NCBI GenBank assembly: GCA_037147395.1
Contig: JBAWVG010000010.1
Location: 1-37,168 of the forward strand
Direction: 5' to 3'
Length of the DNA: 37,168 bases
Source of the DNA: VFJL01 sp037147395
GTDB lineage: Bacteria > Pseudomonadota > Gammaproteobacteria > Burkholderiales > Nitrosomonadaceae
This document shows positions 1 through 7,320 of this stretch, piece after piece (position 1 is the first letter of the stretch; each line of letters begins with the position of its first letter). The position numbers and the translations under genes are program-made. The notes beneath the pieces were generated by a model that was not told where the DNA came from, searched no databases, and saw only the letters and a program-made list of their open reading frames with translations.

Positions 1-77
1 TGGTGCGCCCGGCAGGATTCGAACCCACGACCCCTTGGTTCGTAGCCAAGTACTCTATCCAACTGAGCTACGGGCGC
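1..77 (-). tRNA. tRNA-Arg (anticodon ACG)
   Basis: The reverse complement folds as a full cloverleaf. The acceptor strand at 71-77 pairs with the strand next to an encoded CCA end at 1-3. The anticodon stem CTTGG/CCAAG encloses loop CTACGAA, so the anticodon is ACG. Its first base would be read as inosine after deamination by TadA, to decode CGU, CGC and CGA. The T-arm carries the usual GTTCGAAT core. It lies downstream of tRNA-Ser on the same strand, 57 bases away, and is probably co-transcribed with it. Confidence 0.97.
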
Positions 78-134
78 TAAAAATTTCTGATCAAATCTAT
101 CGCCGGATCAGTTATCGGCAAAATTATATCAGAC

Positions 135-227
135 TGGCGGAGAGAGAGGGATTCGAACCCTCGATAAGCCTTTTGAGCCTATACTCCCTTAGCAGGGGAG
201 CGCCTTCGACCACTCGGCCATCTCTCC
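135..227 (-). tRNA. tRNA-Ser (anticodon GCU)
   Basis: The reverse complement gives a class II tRNA. Acceptor strand GGAGAGA (221-227 side) pairs with TCTCTCC. The anticodon stem CTCCC/GGGAG encloses CTGCTAA, so the anticodon is GCU, reading AGU and AGC. The long variable arm (about 20 bases) is typical of serine tRNAs. A genome-encoded CCA follows discriminator base G, at 135-137. A promoter-like pair of boxes lies about 100 bases upstream on this strand. Confidence 0.97.
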
Positions 228-324
228 GAAATTTACGGCGGGGCGGTCGGCTACAACCAAAGAGCACACCATAAGCAACGACTATCTCTGTAATACCCCG
301 TCTTCTCACCACAGAAGAGGCGCT

Positions 325-353
325 AGGATAGCGGTTAACACCTCTCCGGTCAA
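325..353 (-). promoter_or_regulatory. Probable sigma70 promoter for tRNA-Ser/tRNA-Arg
   Basis: Read on the minus strand, TTGACC (348-353) is followed after exactly 17 bases by TATCCT (325-330), then a GC-rich discriminator (AGCGCC). The layout suits a growth-rate-regulated stable-RNA promoter. It lies just past the lysC stop and points at the two tRNA genes. Spacing and -35 match are good. The -10 matches at 4 of 6 positions. Confidence 0.6.
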
Positions 354-380
354 ACCTCTCCGCCCACTCACAATAGAATT

Positions 381-1610
381 TCAGGGCGTCTGATGAAGGT
401 CAAAGACTTTATGCAGCACTCGGACTGCAAGTTCCATATATTTCTCATCCACCACCACCGAGATCTTTATCTCGGATGTAGAGATCATCTGGATATTGAT
501 CCCCTCTTCAGCCAAAGTTCGGAACATTTTGCTCGCGATACCTACATGAGATCGCATCCCAACCCCCACGATTGATACCTTCGCAATCCTGTCACCACCG
601 ATCACGTCTCGGGCTCCGATATGAGGCTGAACCTGACTCTTAAGGATATCTACCGTTTTCACAAAATCATTACGTGGTACGGTGAATGAGAAGTCTGTCA
701 GTCCGTCATGACCCACATTTTGGATGATCATATCCACATCGATATTGGCATCGGCTACCGGGCCGAGTATTTGATAAGCAATGCCGGGGCGGTCTGGCAC
801 ACCCAGAACAGTGATTTTGGCCTCGTCTCGGTTAAATGCGATGCCTGAAATGATGGCTTGTTCCATATCTTTATCTCCTTCAAAAGTGATCAGCGTGCCC
901 TGGCCCTCCTCCTCAAAACTGGACAGCACCCTTAGCCTGACCTTGTACTTACCGGCGAACTCGACAGAGCGGGTTTGTAGTACCTTGGACCCAAGGCTTG
1001 CCATCTCTAGCATCTCCTCGAAGGTGATCGTCTTTAATCTCCGAGCCTCGGGTACGATGCGTGGGTCGGTGGTATAAACGCCATCGACATCGGTATAAAT
1101 CTGACACTCATCAGCCGCTAGGGCCGCAGCCAGGGCCACGGCTGTTGTATCCGATCCGCCACGTCCCAGTGTCGTAATGCTTCCGAACTCGTCCGCCCCC
1201 TGAAATCCAGCCACCACGACGACATGACCATCATCCAGATCAGCTCGAATTCGATCCTCATCAATCTTCAGTATTCGCGCCTTATTATGTGAGCTATCGG
1301 TCAGTATCCGGACCTGTGAACCGGTATAACTTCTGGCCTTAATACCCAGCTCCATAAGAGACATCGACAGAAGTGCAACCGAGACCTGCTCTCCGGTCGA
1401 GACCATGACATCCAGCTCGCGTGGATCTGGATTAGCCTGGATCTCCTTAGCCAGAGCAATCAACCGGTTGGTCTCGCCACTCATGGCAGATACCACCACC
1501 ACCAGTCGGTGACCCTTAGACTGGAATTTCGCGATCCGGCGGGCGACATTCTTAATGCGTTCAGGGCTTCCTACCGAGGTACCGCCGTATTTTTGAATGA
1601 TTAGTGCCAC
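381..1610 (-). CDS. lysC: Aspartate kinase
   Basis: Phosphorylates aspartate to 4-phosphoaspartate, the entry step to lysine, threonine, methionine and diaminopimelate. The 409-residue protein has the usual length for a monofunctional kinase. Residues 7-12 are KYGGTS. STGE lies at 71-74, GRGGSDTTA at 149-157 and TDVDGVYTTDPR at 173-184. The C-terminal third (from about residue 262) forms two ACT domains, which in this family bind lysine and/or threonine for feedback inhibition. The start is GTG, chosen because the conserved MALIIQKYGG begins there. It stands alone, followed by the tRNA promoter. I saw no lysine riboswitch upstream. Confidence 0.97.
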   Translation of the reverse strand: MALIIQKYGGTSVGSPERIKNVARRIAKFQSKGHRLVVVVSAMSGETNRLIALAKEIQANPDPRELDVMVSTGEQVSVALLSMSLMELGIKARSYTGSQVRILTDSSHNKARILKIDEDRIRADLDDGHVVVVAGFQGADEFGSITTLGRGGSDTTAVALAAALAADECQIYTDVDGVYTTDPRIVPEARRLKTITFEEMLEMASLGSKVLQTRSVEFAGKYKVRLRVLSSFEEEGQGTLITFEGDKDMEQAIISGIAFNRDEAKITVLGVPDRPGIAYQILGPVADANIDVDMIIQNVGHDGLTDFSFTVPRNDFVKTVDILKSQVQPHIGARDVIGGDRIAKVSIVGVGMRSHVGIASKMFRTLAEEGINIQMISTSEIKISVVVDEKYMELAVRVLHKVFDLHQTP

Positions 1611-1710
1611 GTTTATTAATATTCCCCATCAAGGATGATTAGAAGATACAAATCTTACTCGATTCCCACACAGAACACTCATTCCCCACCACATCCGCGA
1701 TTATAATTAA

Positions 1711-1759
1711 TTTTCATTCAGTAAAAGAAATTGCTGTGCTTGCTTGCATTGAATGAAAA
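1711..1759. repeat. Perfect 10-bp inverted repeat upstream of the HTH gene
   Basis: TTTTCATTCA (1711-1720) is mirrored exactly by TGAATGAAAA (1750-1759), with 29 bases between the arms. It lies in the 258-base gap between the 5' ends of lysC and the HTH gene at 1869, in an AT-rich stretch. Centre-to-centre spacing is 39 bases, close to whole helical turns. That suits a pair of repressor half-sites or a looping operator. A transcribed hairpin is the alternative. Confidence 0.5.
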
Positions 1760-1868
1760 ATAAACTAGATTTAGATTAATGCGGACTTTGGGGAACTTTA
1801 ATTTTGAAAGTTAAATCCAACTGACAATCACCATAGTCCAATATATCTAACTGTTAAGGATAAGCATT

Positions 1869-2153
1869 ATGAAGCTCTTTGAAGAAATATCTAGTCCACG
1901 TGAGCTCCGTCGTAAGCTGGGCCTTAATCAACATGATTTCTGGAGTAAGGTCGGGGTTACCCAGAGCGGTGGTTCCCGATATGAGAGTGGGCGTAACATG
2001 CCACGGCCGGTGAGGGAACTTGTCAGACTGGTACATATTGAACAAATCGATCTAACTAAAATCAGGAAGGATGATCTGATCGTGGCTGAGTTGCTAAAAA
2101 TACAAGACCCAGAGCTTTACAAGAACCTGAAAAAATCCATCAAGTCGAAATAG
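1869..2153 (+). CDS. Small HTH (XRE-like) transcriptional regulator
   Basis: A 94-residue protein with a single helix-turn-helix near the N terminus. The segment RRKLGLNQHDFWSKVGVTQS, then RYESGRNMPRPVRELVRL (residues 14-56), has the XRE pattern: helix 2, a recognition helix with TQSGGSRYE, and the 'GRNMPRPV' turn. The C terminus is a short charged helix (ELYKNLKKSIKSK) that could dimerise. It stands alone and converges on the radical SAM gene. A ribosome site (AAGGA, 1856-1860) sits 8 bases before ATG. The target is unknown. The inverted repeat upstream makes autoregulation plausible, but that is inference. Confidence 0.85.
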   Translation: MKLFEEISSPRELRRKLGLNQHDFWSKVGVTQSGGSRYESGRNMPRPVRELVRLVHIEQIDLTKIRKDDLIVAELLKIQDPELYKNLKKSIKSK

Positions 2154-2229
2154 CCCCACATCACATCCATCGCACCTAGATGCATACTGTTCTAGCATCA
2201 CCACAACCGAACTAGATCATGTGTGATTA

Positions 2230-3117
2230 CTACGGGCTGATCTTTACCTCTAGCCCCATTGCCTGAATCTCGGCACCTAATGACTCCATCCATCCCTGGC
2301 TAACCTTTGTAAGACGTGGCGATTCAGGCTGCATCGATGTCCGGGCAAGTCCGTAGATCATCACCCCCTTAAGGGGGGCGCCATCTCTCAGCAATTCAGC
2401 AACAAATCTCAGATAAGCATCTACTTCAGCTTCGCTCAGTGGCATATCATCAATCTGAAACATACAACTTTGCAGCCAGGTTGGACACAGAGATGTGGCC
2501 AACAGTAAGTTAGTGCGCATCCGGCTCAGGCTCATATGCGTATTATTAATGAGAGCTCTCCCTGACCGTGTAACACTATCTAATTTGAACCAAACCTCAC
2601 CATTAATCTCAGACATCCGACTCAGTCCGGCCTGAACATTATCCCGATTGATCAGACTGCCATTGGTGATTAGCACTAACTTAATATCTCTGGGCAACTC
2701 AAGGCTACCCCTTACCCTCCCGATTAGTTCAATGACCTGTTCAAACTCTTTAGCACTGGTCGGTTCGCCATTACCCGATAGAGCGATATCATTAATTCGC
2801 CTTAGCTCAAGTGGGACCTGGTTCTGCATGAAGTCACCATACAGAACCTCCTGCAGGAAGGTTCGCAACTCCACCTCAAGACTGATCAGATCAATAACCG
2901 GTGCCGTACCACGCTTGAGTTCCGGCACTTGGCAATAGATACACCGCCAATTACATGCGTTATTAGGGTTGAGATTGATACCCACCGACACACCACCCGA
3001 TCGTCGAGACACGACCGGGTAGATGTATTTCATGCCGATGCTATCTCGGCTGTGATCGTCGATATTCAATAGTTTCGATGTAGGTAGCAATGTTACAATC
3101 CCGTCAATGTTAATCAC
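2230..3117 (-). CDS. Radical SAM protein, paired with the QueD homologue
   Basis: A radical SAM enzyme of up to 295 residues. The iron-sulfur motif C55-x3-C59-x2-C62 sits in NNACNWRCIYCQVP, preceded by the conserved stretch YPVVSRRSGGVSVGINLNPN. SGNGEPTS (near residue 115) is the GGEP-like SAM-binding turn. The substrate is not known. Because it adjoins a QueD-like gene, a role in 7-deazaguanine or pterin chemistry is possible, but it is not a typical QueE (it is longer, and its cysteine motif differs from QueE's unusual spacing). The listed start is GTG and overlaps the queD start. A TTG at 3090 with GGGA eight bases upstream is an alternative. Confidence 0.85.
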   Translation of the reverse strand: MINIDGIVTLLPTSKLLNIDDHSRDSIGMKYIYPVVSRRSGGVSVGINLNPNNACNWRCIYCQVPELKRGTAPVIDLISLEVELRTFLQEVLYGDFMQNQVPLELRRINDIALSGNGEPTSAKEFEQVIELIGRVRGSLELPRDIKLVLITNGSLINRDNVQAGLSRMSEINGEVWFKLDSVTRSGRALINNTHMSLSRMRTNLLLATSLCPTWLQSCMFQIDDMPLSEAEVDAYLRFVAELLRDGAPLKGVMIYGLARTSMQPESPRLTKVSQGWMESLGAEIQAMGLEVKISP

Positions 3118-3559
3118 ACGCAGGCTGGAATTCGACGCCGGTCACCGAATACCCTCCCATAATAGCCAGTGCCGCCACATGCACGGCCATCGATACGCCA
3201 TTGAGATCACTCTGTCTGGCAGCATTATCACTGACGAAGGTGTTGCCGAGCAAGGCATGGTGATGGATTATGCAGAAGTAAAACGTATCGCTAAATCAGT
3301 GCTGGTAGATGAGTGGGACCATGCCTTCCTCGTATACTCGAGAGATCTCCCGGTATTAGAGTTCCTACAATCCCTCGAAGGACACAAGACCGTCATTCTG
3401 GATGTGCCACCTACTGCTGAGAACCTCGCACTTACCGCATTTCATATGCTCGATACCGCCTATCAAGACCATTATGGTAACCATCTATGCCTAGAACAGG
3501 TACGGCTATATGAAACACCAAACTGCTGGGCGGATGCAGTGAGAGAGAATAAGACTTAA
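3107..3559 (+). CDS. queD: 6-carboxytetrahydropterin synthase (QueD family)
   Basis: Converts dihydroneopterin triphosphate to 6-carboxytetrahydropterin in the queuosine/preQ0 pathway. The 150-residue protein shows the zinc-binding histidines in FDAGHRIP and the HGH of CRHMHGHRY. The cysteine four residues before HGH is the residue expected in QueD-type catalysis. MVMDYAEVK, DEWDHAFLV and PPTAENLA are family blocks, and a C-terminal V-R-L-Y-E-T-P-N block carries the pterin-binding glutamate. The start gives the standard MLITRRLEF N terminus but has no clear ribosome site. It is divergent from the radical SAM gene with overlapping 5' ends. Family members can have other pterin roles. Confidence 0.9.
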   Translation: MLITRRLEFDAGHRIPSHNSQCRHMHGHRYAIEITLSGSIITDEGVAEQGMVMDYAEVKRIAKSVLVDEWDHAFLVYSRDLPVLEFLQSLEGHKTVILDVPPTAENLALTAFHMLDTAYQDHYGNHLCLEQVRLYETPNCWADAVRENKT

Positions 3560-3637
3560 CGCCCCAATCAATCAACTGCATTAACTTAATTTTTGTTATC
3601 CCGATTAGCGCAAATACTCTGAAGAGAACACCACCCG

Positions 3638-4105
3638 ATGCTAAACCAGCCCTTCCCAGACTTCGAATTGCCCTCTACTAGCGGGCAGATATTCCGTTTA
3701 TCCGAAGCGACCTCCGGAAAGTCTTTGGTAATTTATTTTTATCCTAAGGACAACACACCCGGTTGTACTACTGAGGGTCAAGATTTTAGAGATGCCTATC
3801 CTGATTTCATCAAGGTTGGGTGTGAGGTTGTCGGAATTTCACGAGACAGCATCAAATCTCACGACGGTTTCAAGTCAAAGATGGAATTTCCATTTGATCT
3901 GATAAGTGACTCCGATGAAACCGCCTGCAAACTATTCAGTGTGATTAAGATGAAGAATATGTATGGAAAACAGGTACGAGGCATTGAACGGAGTACCTTC
4001 GTATTTGACCGAAATGGACTACTGCAACGAGAATGGCGCGGGGTTAAGATTCCAGGACATGTACAGGAAGTATTAGACTTTGTAACAGGACTACCCACCA
4101 AATGA
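3638..4105 (+). CDS. bcp: Thiol peroxidase BCP/PrxQ (peroxiredoxin)
   Basis: Reduces hydrogen peroxide and organic hydroperoxides in the cytoplasm at the expense of thioredoxin. The 155-residue protein has the peroxidatic motif YPKDNTPGCTTEGQDF with Cys43. The usual resolving cysteine five residues later (C-x4-C) is absent (Gln48), and the other PrxQ resolving position in 'SHDGFKSK' is Lys. The remaining cysteines are Cys62 and Cys97 (ETACKLF). It may therefore use Cys97 or an external thiol. NMYGKQVRGIERSTFV is a clear BCP block. It lies alone between queD and the convergent dnaB. Confidence 0.93.
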   Translation: MLNQPFPDFELPSTSGQIFRLSEATSGKSLVIYFYPKDNTPGCTTEGQDFRDAYPDFIKVGCEVVGISRDSIKSHDGFKSKMEFPFDLISDSDETACKLFSVIKMKNMYGKQVRGIERSTFVFDRNGLLQREWRGVKIPGHVQEVLDFVTGLPTK

Positions 4106-4234
4106 TCATGCCCGGGCAGTACCTCGCAGATAGATACTCTTTCTGACCGAAGGCTATTCAGAAACAATCAATCCGGCAGGTCGATTCAAGGACTGGGATG
4201 TCACTGTAAACATGCGCGGACTCAACCGCTCAGA

Positions 4235-5635
4235 CTAATAGTGACTAGAACTAGACCTTGTACAACTCTCGAACCGCGTGTATTCACCAAGGAAGGTCAG
4301 ATCAATCTTTCCGATAGGCCCATTGCGCTGCTTACCGATGATGATCTCCGCAATCCCCTTATCCTGCGTCTCAGGATTGTAGACCTCGTCACGATAGATG
4401 AAGAGGATCAGGTCAGCATCCTGTTCGATCGCGCCAGACTCTCGTAGATCCGACATCACTGGCCGCTTGTGCGGGTTAGGCCGCTGCTCTAAGCTACGGT
4501 TCAACTGGGAGAGCGCAACCACCGGCACCTGAAGCTCTTTTGCTAAGGCCTTTAAGGAGCGCGATATTTCTGAAATTTCGGTAGCTCGGTTCTCGCCCTG
4601 ACTGCTTGATGACATCAGCTGCAAGTAATCCACCACGATCAGTCCGAGCCCACCATACTGACGGTGGAGCCTCCTCGCACGTGCCCTAAGTTCAAGAGAG
4701 TTCAGTGCCGCACTCTCATCGATAAATAGAGGGGCCTCATTCAACTTACCCAGCGCGTGTGTGAGCTTAGACCAGTCCTCATCCTGCAAACGTCCGGTTC
4801 GAACCTTATGCTGGTCGAGCCTCCCCACCGACCCTAGCATCCGCATCGCCAACTGAGTTCCACCCATTTCCATACTAAAAATAGCCACCGGTTTCAGAAG
4901 ATCCAGTGCCACATGCTCAGCAATGTTAAGTGCAAATGCAGTCTTCCCCATGGACGGCCTTCCTGCGACGATGACCAAGTCCCCCGGCTGAAAGCCCGAA
5001 GTCTTCTGATCGAGATCATGGAACCCGCTCGCGATACCGGTCACATCGTTTGGATTATCCTGATTGTAGAGCGTCTCGATACGCTCAACCACCTGCTTCA
5101 GGAGGGGCTGGATGTCAGTAAACCCCTGCTTTCCACGAGCACCTGCCTCAGCAATCTCGAACACCTTTGCCTCGGCCTCATCCAGTAAGGTGCCTGCAGA
5201 TCGACCTGCCGGGCTATACGCTGAATCAGAGATTTCAGACCCGATCCGCGCGAGTTTACGCATGACCGATCTCTCACGAACAATCTCCGCATATCGTCGA
5301 ATGTTCGCAGCTGATGGAGTGTTCTGAGCCATTGCGCCGACATAGGCAAGCCCACCCACACCCTGAAGATCAGCAGACATTTCCAGGGACTCGGCAACGG
5401 TCACTACATCTGCCGGTTTATTATGTTCAATCAGCTTACAGATATGACGGTAGATTAATCGGTGATCCTGACGGTAAAAATCATCCTCAGTGACCACATC
5501 TGCGACCTTGTCCCATGCATGATTATCCAGCATCAGTCCACCCAATACCGATTGCTCCGCCTCGACCGAGTGGGGTGGTGTCTTATAGGACTCGATCGAT
5601 GGATCGTTACTGATAGTGGAGAGGGTCTGTGCCAT
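4235..5635 (-). CDS. dnaB: Replicative DNA helicase
   Basis: Hexameric 5'-3' helicase that unwinds DNA at the replication fork. The protein is 466 residues, a normal length. The N-terminal domain starts at PPHSVEAEQSVLGGLM (about 20-35), followed by a linker helix. The RecA-like C-terminal domain has Walker A GRPSMGKT (225-232) and Walker B LIVVDYLQLM. SDLRESGAIEQDAD is also conserved. The extreme C terminus (SCTRSSSSHY) is unusual in sequence but short. ATG start. It follows the rplI terminator on the same strand and appears to have its own promoter. Confidence 0.97.
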   Translation of the reverse strand: MAQTLSTISNDPSIESYKTPPHSVEAEQSVLGGLMLDNHAWDKVADVVTEDDFYRQDHRLIYRHICKLIEHNKPADVVTVAESLEMSADLQGVGGLAYVGAMAQNTPSAANIRRYAEIVRERSVMRKLARIGSEISDSAYSPAGRSAGTLLDEAEAKVFEIAEAGARGKQGFTDIQPLLKQVVERIETLYNQDNPNDVTGIASGFHDLDQKTSGFQPGDLVIVAGRPSMGKTAFALNIAEHVALDLLKPVAIFSMEMGGTQLAMRMLGSVGRLDQHKVRTGRLQDEDWSKLTHALGKLNEAPLFIDESAALNSLELRARARRLHRQYGGLGLIVVDYLQLMSSSSQGENRATEISEISRSLKALAKELQVPVVALSQLNRSLEQRPNPHKRPVMSDLRESGAIEQDADLILFIYRDEVYNPETQDKGIAEIIIGKQRNGPIGKIDLTFLGEYTRFESCTRSSSSHY

Positions 5636-5672
5636 GGAAGATGCTTAGAGAGACAGGTAGAGTGGTAGGATT

Positions 5673-5700
5673 ATTCTACCATCAGCAGTCGAGTAAACAA
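5673..5700 (-). promoter_or_regulatory. Candidate extended -10 promoter for dnaB
   Basis: On the minus strand, TAGAAT (5673-5678) is preceded directly by TGG, an extended -10 arrangement. TTGTTT (5695-5700) lies 16 bases upstream as a weak -35. The -10 is also part of an imperfect dyad, GGTAG/CTACC (5664-5680). It sits between the rplI terminator and the dnaB start, about 40 bases before the ATG. Confidence 0.45.
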
Positions 5701-5701
5701 T

Positions 5702-5724
5702 AAAAAAGGGCTGTCTCCAGCCCC
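5702..5724 (-). terminator. Rho-independent terminator after rplI
   Basis: On the minus strand, GGGCTG and CAGCCC (5708-5713 and 5718-5723) form a 6-bp stem with a four-base loop. Six T residues follow at 5702-5707. It lies about 30 bases past the rplI stop and closes the rpsF-priB-rpsR-rplI transcript. Confidence 0.9.
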
Positions 5725-5751
5725 TTCTCATTAGCCCGCCTTGAAATTTTC

Positions 5752-6207
5752 TTAGGTGGTGGTCTCGCCTAGTACCGATACAGTGATATGTGCCAGTACG
5801 TCACTATGCAAAGCGACCACGAGTGGATGGTCTCCCACCTGCTTCAATGGCCCCTGAGGCATACGGATCATTGACTTCTCGACCTCAAGACCTTGCAACT
5901 TGAGGGCATCTACAATGTCTACGTTCGTCACAGAACCGAATAGCTTGCCATCGATCCCAGATTTCTGGCTGATCTGTACCATCAGACCATCCAACTTAGC
6001 TGCATGGGCCTGGGCAGCGGCCAAAATCTCCGCCTGAGCCTTCTCCAGTTCTGCACGCTTTGCCTCGAACTCGGCCACGGCAGCCTCGGTTACCCGCTTC
6101 GCTTTTTTTTGTGGGATCAGAAAATTGCGCGCATAACCATTCTTTACGTTGACCACATCGCCCATCAGTCCAAGATTAACGACCTTCTCCATCAATATAA
6201 TTTGCAT
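5752..6207 (-). CDS. rplI: 50S ribosomal protein L9
   Basis: L9 binds 23S rRNA near the base of the L1 stalk and helps maintain reading frame. The 151 residues begin with the canonical MQIILMEKVVNLGLMGDVVNVKNGYARNFLIPQ N-domain. A long charged connecting helix (about 41-75) leads to a C-domain with GKLFGSVTNVDIVDAL. Last gene of the rpsF operon, 9 bases after rpsR, with a terminator just downstream. Confidence 0.98.
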   Translation of the reverse strand: MQIILMEKVVNLGLMGDVVNVKNGYARNFLIPQKKAKRVTEAAVAEFEAKRAELEKAQAEILAAAQAHAAKLDGLMVQISQKSGIDGKLFGSVTNVDIVDALKLQGLEVEKSMIRMPQGPLKQVGDHPLVVALHSDVLAHITVSVLGETTT

Positions 6208-6216
6208 GACAACTCC

Positions 6217-6498
6217 TCAGTGCAAGTCAGTATAGGGAAGCAGAGCGAGGAAACGTGCCCGCTCGATAGCAACCCCCAACTGGCGTTGGTAGTGGGAACG
6301 GGTACCGGTAATACGTGCCGGGATGATTCTTCCATTCTCATTAATAAAGTCTTTCAATATCTCGACATCCTTGTAGTCCACAGTCTTGATACCCTCTGCG
6401 GTGAAACGACAGAACTTTTTACGCTTGAATAGGGGCTTTGCCTTCTTGTCCTTATCCTTATCCTTGCTGTCTTTACGTCTTGAGATGAATCGTGCCAT
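6217..6498 (-). CDS. rpsR: 30S ribosomal protein S18
   Basis: S18 pairs with S6 on the 30S platform. The core (KFCRFTAEGIKTVDYKDVEILKDFI to the LALLPYTD end) is textbook. The protein is 93 residues, about 18 longer than the E. coli form. The extra length is an N-terminal basic/acidic insert, KDSKDKDKDKKAK, partly encoded by a tandem hexanucleotide repeat (6449-6466). N-terminal extensions are common in betaproteobacterial S18, but this Lys-Asp run is low in complexity. ATG start, 20 bases after priB. Confidence 0.97.
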   Translation of the reverse strand: MARFISRRKDSKDKDKDKKAKPLFKRKKFCRFTAEGIKTVDYKDVEILKDFINENGRIIPARITGTRSHYQRQLGVAIERARFLALLPYTDLH

Positions 6499-6518
6499 GA
6501 TTTTTTCCTATTTACCGA

Positions 6519-6815
6519 TTAAATGATATCTAATTTATTCACATGCAGTACTAGGTACATACTCATGCGGCTTTTTTTCGCTAGAAACCCAGTCAGCCTG
6601 ACCGAAGTACCGGTCTCCATACTTGAAACAGTTTTTGCCATCTGCGACATCGCCATCGCGGAGACTTCACACTCTACCTGACGGGGCAGATCTGACTCGA
6701 CCTGGCGGGAGGTGTGGCTAATCGTGAAATCGGTCACCGCTAACCCGGCTGGTGTGTATCTTAGCTTGCCAATTTCAGTGACTTTTCCACAAATGACCGT
6801 CTGGTTGCAATCCAA
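6519..6815 (-). CDS. priB: Primosomal replication protein N (PriB)
   Basis: Single-stranded-DNA-binding OB-fold protein that links PriA and DnaT during replication restart. It is 98 residues, close to the usual 100-105. The OB pattern shows as CGKVTEIGKLRYTPAGLAVTDFTISH, then RQVECEVSAMAMSQMA, then an LTGFLAKK strand. The fixed position between rpsF and rpsR supports the call. Start is TTG, 14 bases after the rpsF stop. No ATG lies close by that keeps the first strand. Confidence 0.93.
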   Translation of the reverse strand: MDCNQTVICGKVTEIGKLRYTPAGLAVTDFTISHTSRQVESDLPRQVECEVSAMAMSQMAKTVSSMETGTSVRLTGFLAKKSRMSMYLVLHVNKLDII

Positions 6816-6829
6816 TGAACTATTCCGAG

Positions 6830-7210
6830 CTAGGATCCAGCGATACTCGTTTCTCTTGCATCCTCTTCTGCCTGAGAGAGAGTAACAGGCCGCTCTGAAC
6901 GCATCATTGGGGAGAGCTCCGTCACCGGCCCATCCATCCTGATGGTCAGATGGCGCAAGATTGCGTCATTAAATTTGAAGGCGTGATCCAGTTCATCCAG
7001 CGTCTCCTGATCGCACTCGATATTCATCAGTACGTAGTGAGCCTTGTGAACCTTCTGAATCAGATAGGTGAGCTGGCGTCGTCCCCAGTCTTCTAGTCTG
7101 TGGACCTGACCACTCTTAGTGGTCACCATGCTGCGGTAACGTTCAATCATCGCGGGCACTTGCTCGCTCTGATCGGGGTGAACCATGAAAACGATTTCGT
7201 AATGTCGCAT
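6830..7210 (-). CDS. rpsF: 30S ribosomal protein S6
   Basis: S6 binds S18 and the central domain of 16S rRNA. The 126-residue protein opens MRHYEIVFMVHPDQSEQVP and carries the conserved EDWGRRQLTYLIQKVHKAHYVLMNIE and FKFNDAILRHLTIR blocks. The acidic C-terminal tail (EEDARE) can receive extra glutamates from RimK in some bacteria. First gene of its operon, behind a strong promoter and a structured leader of about 100 bases, which suggests S6:S18 feedback. Confidence 0.98.
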   Translation of the reverse strand: MRHYEIVFMVHPDQSEQVPAMIERYRSMVTTKSGQVHRLEDWGRRQLTYLIQKVHKAHYVLMNIECDQETLDELDHAFKFNDAILRHLTIRMDGPVTELSPMMRSERPVTLSQAEEDARETSIAGS

Positions 7211-7230
7211 GAGTTTTCCTTAAGGGTAAA

Positions 7231-7258
7231 GCCTCCCGCGATGCGAACACGGTGAGGC
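7231..7258 (-). promoter_or_regulatory. Stem-loop in the rpsF leader, candidate S6:S18 autoregulatory element
   Basis: On the minus strand GCCTC (7254-7258) pairs with GAGGC (7231-7235). Inside it, CCG pairs with CGG, with a one-base bulge and a TTCG-type apex. It ends about 20 bases before the rpsF ATG, near the AAGGA ribosome site. S6:S18 complexes are known to repress rpsF through a leader stem with a CCG element in several phyla. The match here is by position and general shape only. Confidence 0.4.
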
Positions 7259-7320
7259 AAGGTTGTTACTCGGTATTGATCATACCTAAAGGCACAATGC
7301 CTCCGAGCTAGGAGGGCGCT

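Noticed and set aside
35..312. Open frames of 79 and 62 codons across the tRNA genes
   Set aside because: They run through tRNA-Arg and tRNA-Ser and have no protein-family features.
1711..1759. Reading the inverted repeat as a terminator
   Set aside because: The arms are AT-rich with a 29-base loop, so the stem would be weak; an operator is more likely.
1611..1868. Lysine riboswitch upstream of lysC
   Set aside because: The gap is short on the lysC side and AT-rich, with no multi-stem aptamer pattern.
6004..6432. 142-codon plus-strand frame over rplI and rpsR
   Set aside because: It is antisense to two certain ribosomal genes, with no ribosome site or family pattern.
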